Source of the DNA: Actinomycetes bacterium
GTDB taxonomy: Bacteria; Actinomycetota; Actinomycetes; Propionibacteriales; Propionibacteriaceae
Length of the DNA stretch: 6,196 nucleotides
Assembly: GCA_029778515.1 (NCBI GenBank)
Contig: JAKOQD010000035.1
Coordinates: forward strand, 1 to 6,196
Direction: 5' to 3'
In this document: positions 5,832 to 6,196 of the stretch, piece after piece
Layout of the letters: every line of letters starts with the position of its first letter
How positions within the stretch are numbered: position 1 is the first letter of the stretch
Notes under the pieces: model-generated
Database searches by the model: none
Told to the model about the DNA's origin: nothing
What the model saw: the letters and a program-made list of their open reading frames with translations, nothing else
Made by a program: the position numbers and the translations under genes

Positions 5832-6196
5832 CCGAGTCCGAGTCCGAAGCCGTCCGCACCGGCCCTTGGCGGGTGGTGATCGTCGACGACCACGCCATGT
5901 TCCGTAGTGGCGTGAAGTACGACATCGGCGCGCGGATCGAGCTGGTCGGCGAAGGCGAGGACGTGCCTACCGCGGTGCGGGCCATCCTGGCCACCCTGCC
6001 GGACGTGGTGCTGCTGGACGTGCACCTGCCCGGCGGCGGTGGCGCGGAGGTGATCAAGCAGGTCACGGCGACCCAGCCCGGCGTGAAGTTCCTTGCGCTG
6101 TCGGTGTCGGACGCTGCCGAGGACGTGATCGGGGTGATCCGGGCGGGGGCCAGGGGTTATGTGACCAAGTCGATCTCCGCCGAGGAGTTGGTGGCC
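5828..6196 (+). CDS. Response regulator, receiver domain (3' end beyond window)
   Basis: Partial gene; 123 codons are visible and the frame is open at the right edge. The receiver domain begins after a polar 14-residue leader. Acidic pocket Asp20/Asp21 is in VIVDDHAMFR, the phospho-acceptor Asp64 is in VVLLDVHLPG, the switch Ser is Ser92, and Lys114 is in GYVTKS. The VDDHAMFRSGV start and the GARGYVTKSIS end are typical of the NarL/LuxR-type family, so a C-terminal LuxR helix-turn-helix is expected beyond 6196 but not seen. The ATG overlaps the kinase stop as ATGA, with GGAG at 5816-5819 as ribosome site. It is the cognate partner of the kinase and equivalent to EsrR/LiaR by context. Confidence 0.95.
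   Translation, partial: MTESESEAVRTGPWRVVIVDDHAMFRSGVKYDIGARIELVGEGEDVPTAVRAILATLPDVVLLDVHLPGGGGAEVIKQVTATQPGVKFLALSVSDAAEDVIGVIRAGARGYVTKSISAEELVA

Noticed and set aside
1..6196. CRISPR arrays, tRNA or rRNA genes, insertion sequences or phage genes
   Set aside because: No regular spaced repeats, cloverleaf-like sequence, transposase or terminal inverted repeats were seen.

Overview
The window is GC-rich, densely packed bacterial DNA with GTG and ATG starts and ATGA stop/start overlaps. Codon choice strongly favours G or C in third position. The gene content (guaA beside PspC-domain membrane proteins and a PspC-type sensor kinase with a LuxR/NarL-like regulator) points to a high-GC actinobacterium. 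The exact genus cannot be read from the sequence; the Propionibacteriales are a guess only.

Layout: (1) 4-1557 (+), guaA, a complete GMP synthase. (2) 1576-3266 (-), a three-gene operon read leftwards: a 412-residue PspC/multi-TM protein with a C-terminal beta-repeat ('toastrack') domain, then a 56-residue two-TM protein (1861-2031) coupled by an ATGA overlap, then an 87-residue stand-alone PspC protein. (3) 3267-3576, a 310-bp divergent intergenic region holding a LacI-type palindrome, a pair of imperfect direct repeats, a short palindrome and a strong Shine-Dalgarno sequence. (4) 3577 to the right edge (+), a second operon: LacI-family regulator, PspC-domain sensor histidine kinase, and response regulator (cut by the window end). 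Its genes are joined by two ATGA overlaps.

Regions 2 to 4 look like a guaA-linked cell-envelope-stress module of the kind characterised in Corynebacterium glutamicum as EsrISR: a PspC/toastrack inhibitor divergent from a PspC kinase and its regulator. It also resembles LiaF-LiaS-LiaR of Firmicutes. The likely working model is that the membrane proteins modulate the kinase, the kinase phosphorylates the regulator, and the regulator acts on promoters that include the divergent region.

The unusual element is the LacI-family, probably sugar-responsive, repressor placed between the divergent promoter region and the kinase and translationally coupled to it. This suggests that carbohydrate status gates expression of the envelope-stress sensor. 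The 56-residue membrane protein is easily missed by gene callers and is supported by its coupling and its position.
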